From positions 1 to 36,943 of the forward strand of contig JAITRG010000003.1 in assembly GCA_031288515.1 (NCBI GenBank): DNA of 36,943 bases. Direction: 5' to 3'. The position numbers and the translations under genes are program-made. The notes under the pieces were generated by a model. The model searched no databases and was not told the DNA's origin. It saw only the letters and a program-made list of their open reading frames with translations. This stretch comes from Tannerellaceae bacterium. Lineage in GTDB: Bacteria; Bacteroidota; Bacteroidia; Bacteroidales; Tannerellaceae. Of the stretch, positions 8,970 to 17,263 are shown piece by piece. Every line of letters starts with the position of its first letter. Positions within the stretch are counted from its first letter, which is position 1.

Positions 8970-9929
8970 ATGGAAAATAAACTGATTATATCTCCTTCTC
9001 CCCATATTCATGGCGGCGACAGCATACAGAAAAATATGTACGGCGTATTGATCGCCTTAATTCCCGCAATGCTGGTCTCCTTCTATTACTTCGGGCTGGG
9101 GGCGTTGATTGTTATAGCCGTATCGATTACTTCATGTGTTATGATCGAATATCTTATCGGGAAGTTTCTGCTGAAGAAAGAACCAACTATCCGGGATGGG
9201 TCGGCTATCCTTACGGGTATACTTTTAGCGTTTAATTTACCGTCTAATCTTCCTGTATGGATTGTTATTATTGGAGCTTTTGCCGCTATCGGAATCGGCA
9301 AAATGGCTTTCGGCGGATTGGGAAAAAATATTTTCAACCCGGCTTTGGTAGGGCGTGTATTCCTACTGATATCTTTTCCGGCGCAAATGACTACCTGGCC
9401 GGTTCCCGAGCCGATGTCTATGCATTATACAGATGGGCAAACCGGAGCGACTGTTTTATCTTTGTTAAACGAAGGCGTCAGTAAGTTGCCTTCTTATACA
9501 GATATGTTGTTAGGTAATATGGGAGGAAGTTTAGGCGAAGTAGGCGCCATAGCCCTTTTGCTGGGATTGGTTTATCTGTTAGCCCGAAAAATAATTACCT
9601 GGCATATTCCTGTAGCGATTATAGGTACTGTGGCTATATTTACCGGTATTATGTATGGCGTGAACCCTTATTCGTATGCTAATCCGTTAGTACATCTTCT
9701 ATCCGGCGGATTATTATTGGGGGCTGTCTTTATGGCTACCGATTATACAACGTCTCCCATGAGTAAAACGGGGATGCTTGTATACGGAGTTGGTATTGGC
9801 GTATTAACCACAATGATACGTTTGTTTGGTTCGTATCCCGAGGGTGTTTCCTTTGCTGTTTTAATTATGAACGCATTCACTCCGCTTATAAATAACTATA
9901 TCAAACCTAAACACTTCGGAGGAAAATAA
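8970..9929 (+). CDS. rnfD: Rnf complex subunit D, flavinylated membrane protein
   Basis: A 319-residue integral membrane subunit of Rnf. Several transmembrane segments are evident, including residues about 22-60 and 180-220. The segment QTGATVLSLL places T161 at the position where FMN is covalently attached in this family. NPALVGRVFL is another conserved NqrB/RnfD stretch. It shares one transcription unit with its neighbours; rnfG starts 2 bp after its stop. Confidence 0.95.
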   Translation: MENKLIISPSPHIHGGDSIQKNMYGVLIALIPAMLVSFYYFGLGALIVIAVSITSCVMIEYLIGKFLLKKEPTIRDGSAILTGILLAFNLPSNLPVWIVIIGAFAAIGIGKMAFGGLGKNIFNPALVGRVFLLISFPAQMTTWPVPEPMSMHYTDGQTGATVLSLLNEGVSKLPSYTDMLLGNMGGSLGEVGAIALLLGLVYLLARKIITWHIPVAIIGTVAIFTGIMYGVNPYSYANPLVHLLSGGLLLGAVFMATDYTTSPMSKTGMLVYGVGIGVLTTMIRLFGSYPEGVSFAVLIMNAFTPLINNYIKPKHFGGK

Positions 9930-9931
9930 AT

Positions 9932-10573
9932 ATGGAAAAATTAAAATCAACATTACCTAATATGCTCCTTTCGCTTACTATTATATGTATGTTGGCAGGA
10001 GTCATTTTATCCGGAGTAAATATGTATACCTCCGAACCCATTGCATTGGCTAAAGCGGCCGCTTTGGAAGCTGCCATTAAGGAAGTAACTCCTGCCTTCG
10101 ACAATAATCCGATACAGGATGCTTACAAATCCGTCACCTCAGACGGAGATTCATTACTGATCTATCCGGCTGTAAAAGACGGAAAACAGGTGGGAGTCGC
10201 CGTAGATAGTAATACGAAAAACGGATTCGGCGGAGAAATCAAAGTGATTGTCGGTTTTGATACAGAAGGAAAATTAGTGAACTATTCTGTTCTCCAACAT
10301 GCAGAGACGCCGGGGTTAGGCTCCAAAATGCAAGAATGGTTCAGAACTGAAAAGAACAGGCAGAGCGTTATCGGCAAATCGTTAACCAATGGAAACTTGT
10401 CGATAACCAAAGATGGCGGAGATGTAGACGCTATAACCGCCTCAACCATTACCAGCCGTGCATTCCTCAATGCTATTAACCGTGCTTACAACGCTTACAA
10501 AGGGACGGCAACCGATTCGGCTACCGGAGCGACAAGTTCAACAGATAAAAAGGAAGGAGAAAGCAATGAGTAA
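9932..10573 (+). CDS. rnfG: Rnf complex subunit G, FMN-binding
   Basis: A 213-residue periplasm-facing subunit with one N-terminal helix (about 10-30) and an FMN-binding domain containing HAETPGLGSKM (123-133). The flavinylation site should be T172 in DAITASTITS. The common family pattern is SGAT; here the residues before the threonine are AS, so the ApbE recognition motif is a variant. The 3' end overlaps rnfE by 8 bp. A Thr/Ser-rich tail follows residue 190. Confidence 0.93.
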   Translation: MEKLKSTLPNMLLSLTIICMLAGVILSGVNMYTSEPIALAKAAALEAAIKEVTPAFDNNPIQDAYKSVTSDGDSLLIYPAVKDGKQVGVAVDSNTKNGFGGEIKVIVGFDTEGKLVNYSVLQHAETPGLGSKMQEWFRTEKNRQSVIGKSLTNGNLSITKDGGDVDAITASTITSRAFLNAINRAYNAYKGTATDSATGATSSTDKKEGESNE

Positions 10574-11150
10574 ACTAAAGGTATTAACAAACGGTATTAT
10601 CAAAGAAAATCCAACCTTTGTTTTATTGTTGGGGATGTGTCCTACATTGGGAACTACCTCGTCAGCCATCAATGGGATGGGTATGGGATTAGCTACGGCC
10701 TTTGTACTGGCTTGTTCTAATATGGCCATCTCCGCCTTGAAAAACCTTATTCCTGACCAGGTGCGTATACCAGGGTATATCGTTGTGATTGCTGCATTCG
10801 TTACGGTTGTCCAGATGTGTATGGAAGCATTTGTTCCAGCTTTATATGCCAGTCTCGGATTATTCATTCCGTTGATTGTTGTAAACTGTATTGTGTTAGG
10901 CCGCGCCGAGGCGTTTGCGGCTAAAAACGGTATCATCAGTTCTTCGCTTGACGGCTTGGGAATGGGGCTTGGATTCACGCTGGCGCTTGTCTTGTTGGGC
11001 GCTATCCGCGAATTGCTGGGAACCGGTAAATTTTTTGGTCTTTCCGTTATGCCGGAAGAATACGGGTCCCTCATTTTTGTATTGGCGCCAGGCGCTTTTA
11101 TTGTCTTGGGTTTCCTGATTGCTATTGTAAATAAACTTCGTAAAGCCTGA
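10566..11150 (+). CDS. rnfE: Rnf complex subunit E
   Basis: A 194-residue polytopic membrane protein paired with RnfA in the membrane core of Rnf. The segments [20 protein letters not shown] and [18 protein letters not shown] are the RnfE/NqrD signature. The ATG at 10566 lies inside rnfG, preceded by AAGGAGAAAGC; an upstream in-frame TTG at 10458 would add unrelated residues read out of frame through rnfG, so it is rejected. Confidence 0.94.
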   Translation: MSKLKVLTNGIIKENPTFVLLLGMCPTLGTTSSAINGMGMGLATAFVLACSNMAISALKNLIPDQVRIPGYIVVIAAFVTVVQMCMEAFVPALYASLGLFIPLIVVNCIVLGRAEAFAAKNGIISSSLDGLGMGLGFTLALVLLGAIRELLGTGKFFGLSVMPEEYGSLIFVLAPGAFIVLGFLIAIVNKLRKA

Positions 11151-11164
11151 TAAATAAAAGAATT

Positions 11165-11737
11165 ATGGAATATCTGTTAATATTTATAGCCGCTGTTTTT
11201 GTAAACAATATTGTATTAGCCCAGTTTTTGGGAATTTGCCCCTTTTTAGGCGTATCTAAAAAAGTAGAAACAGCCGCAGGGATGGGAGCTGCCGTTACGT
11301 TTGTGCTTACCATATCTACCATTGTAACCTTCCTGGTTCAGAAATATGTATTGGATGCTTTCGGGCTGGGCTTTATGCAAACCATTACTTTTATTCTTAT
11401 CATTGCCGCATTAGTTCAGATGGTAGAGATTATTCTAAAAAAGGTCTCCCCTGCTCTCTATCAGGCGTTGGGGGTATTTCTTCCGTTGATTACCACCAAC
11501 TGTTGTATATTGGGAGTAGCTATTCTGGTTATCCAAAAAGAATATAATTTATTAGAAACGGTGGTATTTGCATTTTCTACTGCCATTGGATTTGCTTTGG
11601 CTTTGATTATCTTTGCAGGCATTCGCGAACAATTAGCCATGACACGTGTACCCGAAGGTATGAAAGGCACGCCAATAGCGCTTATTACCGCCGGGCTGTT
11701 AGCGATGGCTTTTATGGGTTTCTCCGGTATTGTATAA
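11165..11737 (+). CDS. rnfA: Rnf complex subunit A
   Basis: A 190-residue polytopic membrane protein, last gene of the rnf operon. [18 protein letters not shown] and [13 protein letters not shown] are the RnfA/NqrE signature, with the paired cysteines thought to hold a membrane Fe-S centre. The gap from rnfE is 14 bp. A base-paired region follows the stop. Confidence 0.95.
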   Translation: MEYLLIFIAAVFVNNIVLAQFLGICPFLGVSKKVETAAGMGAAVTFVLTISTIVTFLVQKYVLDAFGLGFMQTITFILIIAALVQMVEIILKKVSPALYQALGVFLPLITTNCCILGVAILVIQKEYNLLETVVFAFSTAIGFALALIIFAGIREQLAMTRVPEGMKGTPIALITAGLLAMAFMGFSGIV

Positions 11738-11746
11738 ATCCGAATA

Positions 11747-11827
11747 TGAAACTGACCTGAACAACCGAGAGGCAAAGACTGTTGCCTGGACACATGAATG
11801 AAAGTTTCTTTAACCCTGGTTGTTTCA
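11747..11827 (+). other. Region of interlocking inverted repeats after rnfA
   Basis: Three pairings are visible. AGGCAA (11770-11775) pairs with TTGCCT (11782-11787). GAAACT (11748-11753) pairs with AGTTTC (11803-11808). AACAACC (11760-11766) pairs with GGTTGTT (11818-11824). The last two cross, so they would form a pseudoknot or alternative folds. It may be a 3' structure of the rnf transcript or a leader for galE. The remainder of 11738-11958 shows no gene and no clear -7 box. Confidence 0.35.
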
Positions 11828-11958
11828 AAACATAAAAATGCCTGATCTGATAGCCGCGAATATCCTAATGACGTCCGCTCTCTTTCTATTGTGGCAAGTA
11901 AGAATCAATATTAACAAAATGCTGCTATTTACCAATTTAACAAACTAATATTTTACGA

Positions 11959-12996
11959 ATGAAAAAGATAATTTTAGTAACAGGCGGAACCGGATATATT
12001 GGTTCGCATACGGTTGTAGAACTCCAAACTGCCGGCTATGAAGTAGTTATTATTGATAACCTCTCCAATTCCAATAGAGAGGTGATAGACGGGATTGAAA
12101 GAATTTCCGGTATCCGTCCGGTTTTTTATGAAATGGACTGTAATGATAAGCCGGGTTTGCAAAAAGTTCTTATGGAAAATAAAGGAATCAAAGGTATTAT
12201 TCATTTTGCAGCAAGTAAAGCTGTCGGCGAATCGGTACACAAACCATTGGCGTATTATCGCAACAACCTTGTCACACTTCTCAACCTGTTGGATTTAATG
12301 CCCGAATATGCCGTTGAAGGTATTGTCTTTTCATCTTCATGCACCGTTTACGGCCAGCCGGACGTACTTCCGGTTACAGAAGATGCCCCGATTAAACCAG
12401 CCCTGTCTCCTTATGGCAATACCAAACAGATTAATGAAGAAATTATCCGCGATGCTATCCATGCAGGGCTTCCGTTTAAAAGTATCATTCTTCGTTATTT
12501 TAACCCGATAGGCGCACATCCCAGCGCAGAAATAGGCGAACTGCCCAATGGAGTTCCCCAAAATCTGGTTCCCTTCGTTACTCAGACAGCAATAGGTATC
12601 CGGAAAGAACTAAGCGTCTTCGGCGATGATTACGATACGCCGGACGGCTCCTGTATTCGCGACTACATCAACGTAGTAGACTTAGCCAAAGCCCATGTTA
12701 TCGCTATGAACCGCATGCTTGAAAATAAATCGAAAAACAACCTCGAGATTTTCAACTTAGGAACCGGACGGGGCATATCTGTCTTGGAACTAATCAATAC
12801 TTTCGAGAAAAGCACAGGCGTAAAAGTTCTTTACAAAATCGTAGAACGCCGCGAAGGCGACATCGAAAAAGTATGGGCAAACCCGGAACATGCCAACAAA
12901 GTATTAGGATGGGCAGCCAAAGAAACCTTGGAAGATACATTAATCACCGCCTGGAACTGGCAAAAGAAACTTAAAAACAGGTCATTTATAAGATAA
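11959..12996 (+). CDS. galE: UDP-glucose 4-epimerase
   Basis: A 345-residue cytoplasmic short-chain dehydrogenase-type enzyme that interconverts UDP-glucose and UDP-galactose for galactose use and surface glycans. NAD+ is bound by GGTGYIGSH at 9-17. The catalytic set is the SSSCTVYG segment at 125-132 and Y152-x3-K156 in SPYGNTK. FNPIGAHPSAEIGE and GSCIRDYI are typical of GalE rather than other nucleotide-sugar epimerases. Length is normal. It stands alone; the downstream genes face it. Confidence 0.94.
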   Translation: MKKIILVTGGTGYIGSHTVVELQTAGYEVVIIDNLSNSNREVIDGIERISGIRPVFYEMDCNDKPGLQKVLMENKGIKGIIHFAASKAVGESVHKPLAYYRNNLVTLLNLLDLMPEYAVEGIVFSSSCTVYGQPDVLPVTEDAPIKPALSPYGNTKQINEEIIRDAIHAGLPFKSIILRYFNPIGAHPSAEIGELPNGVPQNLVPFVTQTAIGIRKELSVFGDDYDTPDGSCIRDYINVVDLAKAHVIAMNRMLENKSKNNLEIFNLGTGRGISVLELINTFEKSTGVKVLYKIVERREGDIEKVWANPEHANKVLGWAAKETLEDTLITAWNWQKKLKNRSFIR

Positions 12997-13070
12997 ATAT
13001 GAAGATTCTAAGGGTGGGAAACTTCAGTTAATTTATTTCACGCGCCAATTCCATGTTTAGTTGGTTCTGT

Positions 13071-13094
13071 TTAGCATGGAGCCGGCTCTGCTAA
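13071..13094. terminator. Hairpin after the purine nucleoside phosphorylase gene
   Basis: TTAGCA-TG-GAGCC pairs with GGCTC-TGCTAA with a 2-nt bulge and almost no loop, just past the stop of the minus-strand gene ending at 13097 and in the convergent gap with galE. No T-run follows, so the terminator call is weak. Confidence 0.35.
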
Positions 13095-13096
13095 GT

Positions 13097-13918
13097 TTAA
13101 ATCCGGTGGATTAATTTGCGGAAAAGGGTTGTCATCTTTCCGGCGGCTTCGTTGGCTGCTCTGATTACGTCTTCTCCGTCGTTTACAAAGTCGTCGGCAA
13201 AATGATAGCCTTCGTTTGTAATGACGGACATCCCGAAGATACGCAGTCCTGCATGCCGGGCTACAATCACTTCGGGGACGGTACTCATTCCTATGGCATC
13301 TCCTCCGGCATTTCCAAAGAAAGCGTATTCAGCCGGCGTTTCATACGAAGGCCCGGTAAGCCCTACGTATACTCCTTTTTTAAGGGAAATTTTTTCTTCC
13401 GAGGCTATTTCTTCCATCAAACGGATAAATTCGCGGTCGTACGTATGTGTCATGTCGGAGAAACGAACGCCGAACAGTTCATTGTTTGGCCCGATCAGAG
13501 GATTAGGCGTCATATTGATATGGTCGCGGATAATCATCAGGTCTCCTGCCTTGAACGTATTATTTATCCCTCCTGCAGCATTGGATACCAACAGGTTCTT
13601 AACGCCAAGCAGTTTCATCACGCGGACAGGAAAAGTTACCTGCCACATCGTATACCCTTCGTAATAATGAAAGCGCCCTTGCATTGCCAATACGGACTTA
13701 CCACCCAGCTTGCCGCAGATAAAATTGCCTTTATGCCCCGTTGCCGTGGAATGTGAAAAGTGAGGGATTTCTTTATAGGGTATTACGGTAGCTTCCGTTA
13801 TTTCGTCGGCCAGCGAACCCAGTCCGCTACCTAAAATAATAGCTGTATCGGGATTTTCCTTTATGCGGCTTTCCAGATAGCCGGCCGCTTCGTGATACGG
13901 TTTGTTAATCTCTTCCAT
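13097..13918 (-). CDS. Purine nucleoside phosphorylase
   Basis: A 273-residue cytoplasmic enzyme of the trimeric PNP (PunA-like) family, cleaving inosine and guanosine with phosphate to base and ribose 1-phosphate. Motifs are [13 protein letters not shown] near the N-terminus (phosphate site), [29 protein letters not shown] and GMSVITNEG (base-binding asparagine). Length is normal. It follows the deaminase gene by 24 bp on the same strand, which fits a pathway in which deaminated nucleosides are then phosphorolysed. Confidence 0.93.
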   Translation of the reverse strand: MEEINKPYHEAAGYLESRIKENPDTAIILGSGLGSLADEITEATVIPYKEIPHFSHSTATGHKGNFICGKLGGKSVLAMQGRFHYYEGYTMWQVTFPVRVMKLLGVKNLLVSNAAGGINNTFKAGDLMIIRDHINMTPNPLIGPNNELFGVRFSDMTHTYDREFIRLMEEIASEEKISLKKGVYVGLTGPSYETPAEYAFFGNAGGDAIGMSTVPEVIVARHAGLRIFGMSVITNEGYHFADDFVNDGEDVIRAANEAAGKMTTLFRKLIHRI

Positions 13919-13942
13919 TATATTATTCAGTAATCAAAGCAG

Positions 13943-15205
13943 TCAGGTAGTTTTCATTAAATTATATGCTATTGCCGCCGTGCGTTCCATTATTTCGTCT
14001 TCGCCGGGAACCCGTTTGTTTTGCATCAGTATTTTGCCGTCGCAAATAACGGCATCTACGCAACTGCCATTGGCGGCGTACACTAAATTAGAAGCAAAAT
14101 TAAAATTGGGCGTAAAGGCGGGGATGTTTAAATCAATCAGGCATAAATCGGCCAGGTAGCCTTCTTCTATCCGCCCGGCTTTTATTCCTAACATAGCTGC
14201 CCCTTGCGCGGTGGCGGCAAAAAACACTTCGTCTGCCGTCAGCACAACCGGGTTCTTCCGCCAGCCTTTGCCCAAAAGCGAAGCAAGTTTCATGGCTTCT
14301 GTCATATCCAGGTTATTGGATGATGAGCAGCCGTCTGTTCCTATGGCAACCGGAATACCGGCTTTCCGCATCTCTACAAATTTGAATTCGATGCCCGAAC
14401 CCAGTTTCATGTTGGACGCCGGGTTGTGAACAACTTTTACCCCACTACCGGCCAGCATTTGTATTTCTTCATCATCCACATATACGCCGTGGGCAATCAT
14501 TAAGCGGGAAGACAGCATACCTAACTGATTCAAATAACGTACAGGCGTATATCCGAACTGTTTAACGGAATTATACGCCTCGGCCTCTGTTTCCGCCAGG
14601 TGGATATGAACGAGTATATTGTTTTCTTCCGAAAACCGGTCGAGCCATTGAAGCAGTTCGCCCGAAACCGTATAGATGGCATGAGGCCCTAAAGCGAATT
14701 GTATCCGTTGGCCATAGTTGCCCATTCCGGCAAAAAGTTTAGCTACATGCGTTTTTGCCCTCTCGCGCTGTCCGGGCTGAAAGAAATCACAACATACGCT
14801 CGAAAGCATCGCCCGGAGGCCCATTTCCTCTACTGCCTTTGCTATGGAAGAAAACTTGGCATACATGTCGAAAAAAGCCGTTGTGCCACTCTTAATCATT
14901 TCCAGGCAGGCAAGTTTAGCCCCCCAGTACACGTCTTCATGCGTTAGTTTGGCTTCGTTTGGCCAGATTTTCTCTTCGAGCCAGGCCATGAGAGGCATAT
15001 CATCGCCATAACCCCGGAAAAGCGTCATGGCCGAATGGGTATGCATATTTACCAGTCCCGGGATAACGGCTTTCTTATGGCCGTCGATAACGACGTCGGC
15101 TTCATCCGCTAAATAACCGGCGATGCGTCTGATGGTATTGCCTTCGATTAGTATATCTACCGGCTCTCCGTTTAGCTCAACGCTTTTTATTTTTATTGTT
15201 TTCAA
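13943..15205 (-). CDS. mtaD: Amidohydrolase, MTA/SAH deaminase type
   Basis: A 420-residue metal-dependent deaminase of the amidohydrolase superfamily, closest to 5'-methylthioadenosine/S-adenosylhomocysteine deaminases. Metal and catalytic residues are visible: H55 and H57 in HTHSAM, H202 in HIHLAETEAE, H239 in IAHGVYVDDEE and D291 in GTDGCSSSNN. The MAWLEEKIWPNEAKL segment is typical of this group. Substrate could be MTA, SAH or adenosine; the downstream purine nucleoside phosphorylase supports adenine-nucleoside salvage. The ATG at 15205 gives the normal N-terminal beta domain. Confidence 0.87.
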   Translation of the reverse strand: MKTIKIKSVELNGEPVDILIEGNTIRRIAGYLADEADVVIDGHKKAVIPGLVNMHTHSAMTLFRGYGDDMPLMAWLEEKIWPNEAKLTHEDVYWGAKLACLEMIKSGTTAFFDMYAKFSSIAKAVEEMGLRAMLSSVCCDFFQPGQRERAKTHVAKLFAGMGNYGQRIQFALGPHAIYTVSGELLQWLDRFSEENNILVHIHLAETEAEAYNSVKQFGYTPVRYLNQLGMLSSRLMIAHGVYVDDEEIQMLAGSGVKVVHNPASNMKLGSGIEFKFVEMRKAGIPVAIGTDGCSSSNNLDMTEAMKLASLLGKGWRKNPVVLTADEVFFAATAQGAAMLGIKAGRIEEGYLADLCLIDLNIPAFTPNFNFASNLVYAANGSCVDAVICDGKILMQNKRVPGEDEIMERTAAIAYNLMKTT

Positions 15206-15211
15206 TTAACT

Positions 15212-15305
15212 ATAAATTAAATTATGAATTATAAATTATGAATTATGAATTACACATTGATGAATCATAAGCTGTTGATTATAAATAATTCATAATTTAA
15301 TTTAT
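15212..15305. repeat. AT-rich heptamer repeats in a 21-bp inverted repeat
   Basis: Arms 15212-15232 and 15285-15305 are exact 21-bp reverse complements around a 52-bp centre. Within it, 15224-15251 is four 7-bp units (ATGAATT, ATAAATT, ATGAATT, ATGAATT). It fills the gap between the deaminase start and the helicase stop. Similar heptamers occur at 18383-18410 beside another gene end. No coding role is seen; the hairpin may end the upstream helicase transcript. Confidence 0.7.
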
Positions 15306-15315
15306 AATTCATAAT

Positions 15316-16623
15316 TCATTTAAATGTCGCTTTCATGTTTTTTATCTTCTCGTCGCGGATGCGGTTCAGTAATTCCGGCAGTTTATTTCGTTTTATGGCG
15401 GCATACGAGCAGCTTTCTTTTACTTCTACCCGGCCCAGTTCGTCTTTTTTCAATCCGCCTTTCTGAAATAAAAAGCCTGCAATGTCTTTCTTGCTTAGCT
15501 TGTCCCGTTTTCCCCGGTTGATCGTTAGCGTTACCCACTGCGGGCGTACAGGCTGTCTGGCTTTTCCGGGCAGGAAAAATTCATCCGGTTCCCGCTCAAT
15601 ATATCCGGGAACAGTTTCTACCTCATTCAGTATAAGGAAGGCGTCTCCTTTGGCATGCATACGGGCCGTACGCCCGTTGCGATGGATACAGGCTTCTTCA
15701 TTTAACGGTAAGTGGTAATGGATAACATGTTTCACTTCCGGGATATCCAAGCCTCTTGATGCAAGGTCGGTAGAGATAAACACCGTTGCGCTTCCATTGC
15801 GGAAGTGAGATAAGGCCCTCTCCCGTTCGGGCTGTGCCATGCCGCCATGAAAATATTCATTGTCCACTCCCATACCGGTCAGATAATTACTCACCCGCTC
15901 TACGGCCTCGCGAAGATTACAGAATATTAAGGCCGGTTCGCCCCTGAGTTCTCCCAGCAGGCCGTAAAGCGTTTCCAATTTATCTTTAACGGGAGACTTT
16001 ACGATATGTATGGCCAATCTGTGTTTCGCTTCCGACAGGAAAGAAAGGCGTACCGGCTGCGCCATCCCGACGAAAGGAGGTATCTCCACCGCTTCCGTTG
16101 CAGAGGTAAGCGCCCGCCAGCGAACGCCCGGCAAATGAGCAAGGATTTCCTTCATCTCCGGCAGGAAACCCAATTCCAGCGCTTTATCAAACTCGTCTAA
16201 TATCAGCATGCGGACCGGGTTCAGGTCTATGTTTCCACGTTCCAGATGGTCTACAATACGCCCGGGCGTACCGATTAATACGGCAGGAGGATGCTCCAGG
16301 CTTTTCTTTTCCGTCCGTACCGGATGCCCGCCATATACGCAATTCGCCTTATACCCGCTTCCCAAAGAACGAAAAACCATTTCTATCTGCAAAGCCAGCT
16401 CACGCGAAGGGGCAACAATCAACGCCTGTATTCCCTCATCTTTCGAACACTGCTGGGGCAAAGCGGTAAGCAACGGAAGCAGGAAAGCTAGCGTCTTGCC
16501 CGACCCCGTAGGGCTCAGCAATACCATATCCTTCGCAGTTCCGGCCTCCAACGCCGCCTGTTGCATCTCATTCAATGCCTCAATACCCACATTGGCAAGC
16601 GCCTTAGCTATTTGTTCATTCAT
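15316..16623 (-). CDS. DEAD-box RNA helicase with DbpA-like C-terminus
   Basis: A 435-residue ATP-dependent RNA helicase. Q21 (Q motif), SPTGSGKT (37-44), PSRELALQ, TPGR, SAT, RGLDIPEV and HRNGRTAR are present in order. Motif II is DEFD (143-146), not the canonical DEAD. The last 75 or so residues (WVTLTINRGKRDKLSKKDI onward) resemble the DbpA RNA-binding domain, which directs DbpA to 23S rRNA, so a role in large-subunit assembly is likely. The start overlaps the HNH nuclease stop by 8 bp, so it is downstream in the M20-ptuA-ptuB-helicase operon. Confidence 0.88.
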   Translation of the reverse strand: MNEQIAKALANVGIEALNEMQQAALEAGTAKDMVLLSPTGSGKTLAFLLPLLTALPQQCSKDEGIQALIVAPSRELALQIEMVFRSLGSGYKANCVYGGHPVRTEKKSLEHPPAVLIGTPGRIVDHLERGNIDLNPVRMLILDEFDKALELGFLPEMKEILAHLPGVRWRALTSATEAVEIPPFVGMAQPVRLSFLSEAKHRLAIHIVKSPVKDKLETLYGLLGELRGEPALIFCNLREAVERVSNYLTGMGVDNEYFHGGMAQPERERALSHFRNGSATVFISTDLASRGLDIPEVKHVIHYHLPLNEEACIHRNGRTARMHAKGDAFLILNEVETVPGYIEREPDEFFLPGKARQPVRPQWVTLTINRGKRDKLSKKDIAGFLFQKGGLKKDELGRVEVKESCSYAAIKRNKLPELLNRIRDEKIKNMKATFK

Positions 16624-17263
16624 TTGAATTCATTTTATTCCAAACGATTAAATGTCCGAAATCTTTAGTTAATATTCGATTGTTTTTAATTATATGATAT
16701 TTAAAACCCAGTAATTCGCTTTCTTCCCTCAATTCTTCATCAATGGCTTCCCCATAAGCCGGATTACCTGAAATATACTCATTTACTTTTTTAAGAAACA
16801 GGTTGATCTTCCTCAGAAATTCTTCATAAAAACGTTTTTCTTTAAAATTGCGCCCGATATCTTCTCTACCATTGAATAGTTGCAATAACAGCTCTATAGT
16901 CTTACTTACTTCCAGACGATCATCGGCAGAGGAAAACAATACTTTTTTAGCTTGGAAATCGTTTTGATGTATTATTATTTCTTCGATATTATGATTGGAA
17001 GGATGTAAGATATTGTCATATTTATCCGACTTCCTTTCGTTACAATAGCTGCATGCCATAAATAAATTAACCCATTCCTGCTTTAAATCAGGATGATGAT
17101 GCTGTGATTGTAAATGATCTACATGATAATTGGTAACTATGCGCTGCTCGCAAATATAACATTTATCGTGTTGGTCTTTCAACAGTTGCTTACATACGTC
17201 CTGATGATTATAGCTTGTTTGCAAAGCAGAAGACCCTGATATTGATTTTTTAACCCGGATCAT
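16616..17263 (-). CDS. ptuB: PtuB-like HNH nuclease (TIGR02646-type)
   Basis: A 215-residue protein with an HNH fold framed by two CxxC zinc knuckles: C35-x2-C38, then H47/D49/H50 in YHVDHLQS, N66 in WVNLFMACSYCN, and C71-x2-C74 with N75 and K78. This arrangement is that of the HNH proteins paired with an ATPase in Septu (PtuB) and in Ec78-type retrons. It overlaps the 3' end of the ATPase gene by 14 bp. No reverse transcriptase or retron RNA is visible nearby, which favours Septu. By family it should cut nucleic acid once released or activated by the ATPase; the trigger is unknown. Confidence 0.75.
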   Translation of the reverse strand: MIRVKKSISGSSALQTSYNHQDVCKQLLKDQHDKCYICEQRIVTNYHVDHLQSQHHHPDLKQEWVNLFMACSYCNERKSDKYDNILHPSNHNIEEIIIHQNDFQAKKVLFSSADDRLEVSKTIELLLQLFNGREDIGRNFKEKRFYEEFLRKINLFLKKVNEYISGNPAYGEAIDEELREESELLGFKYHIIKNNRILTKDFGHLIVWNKMNSNE

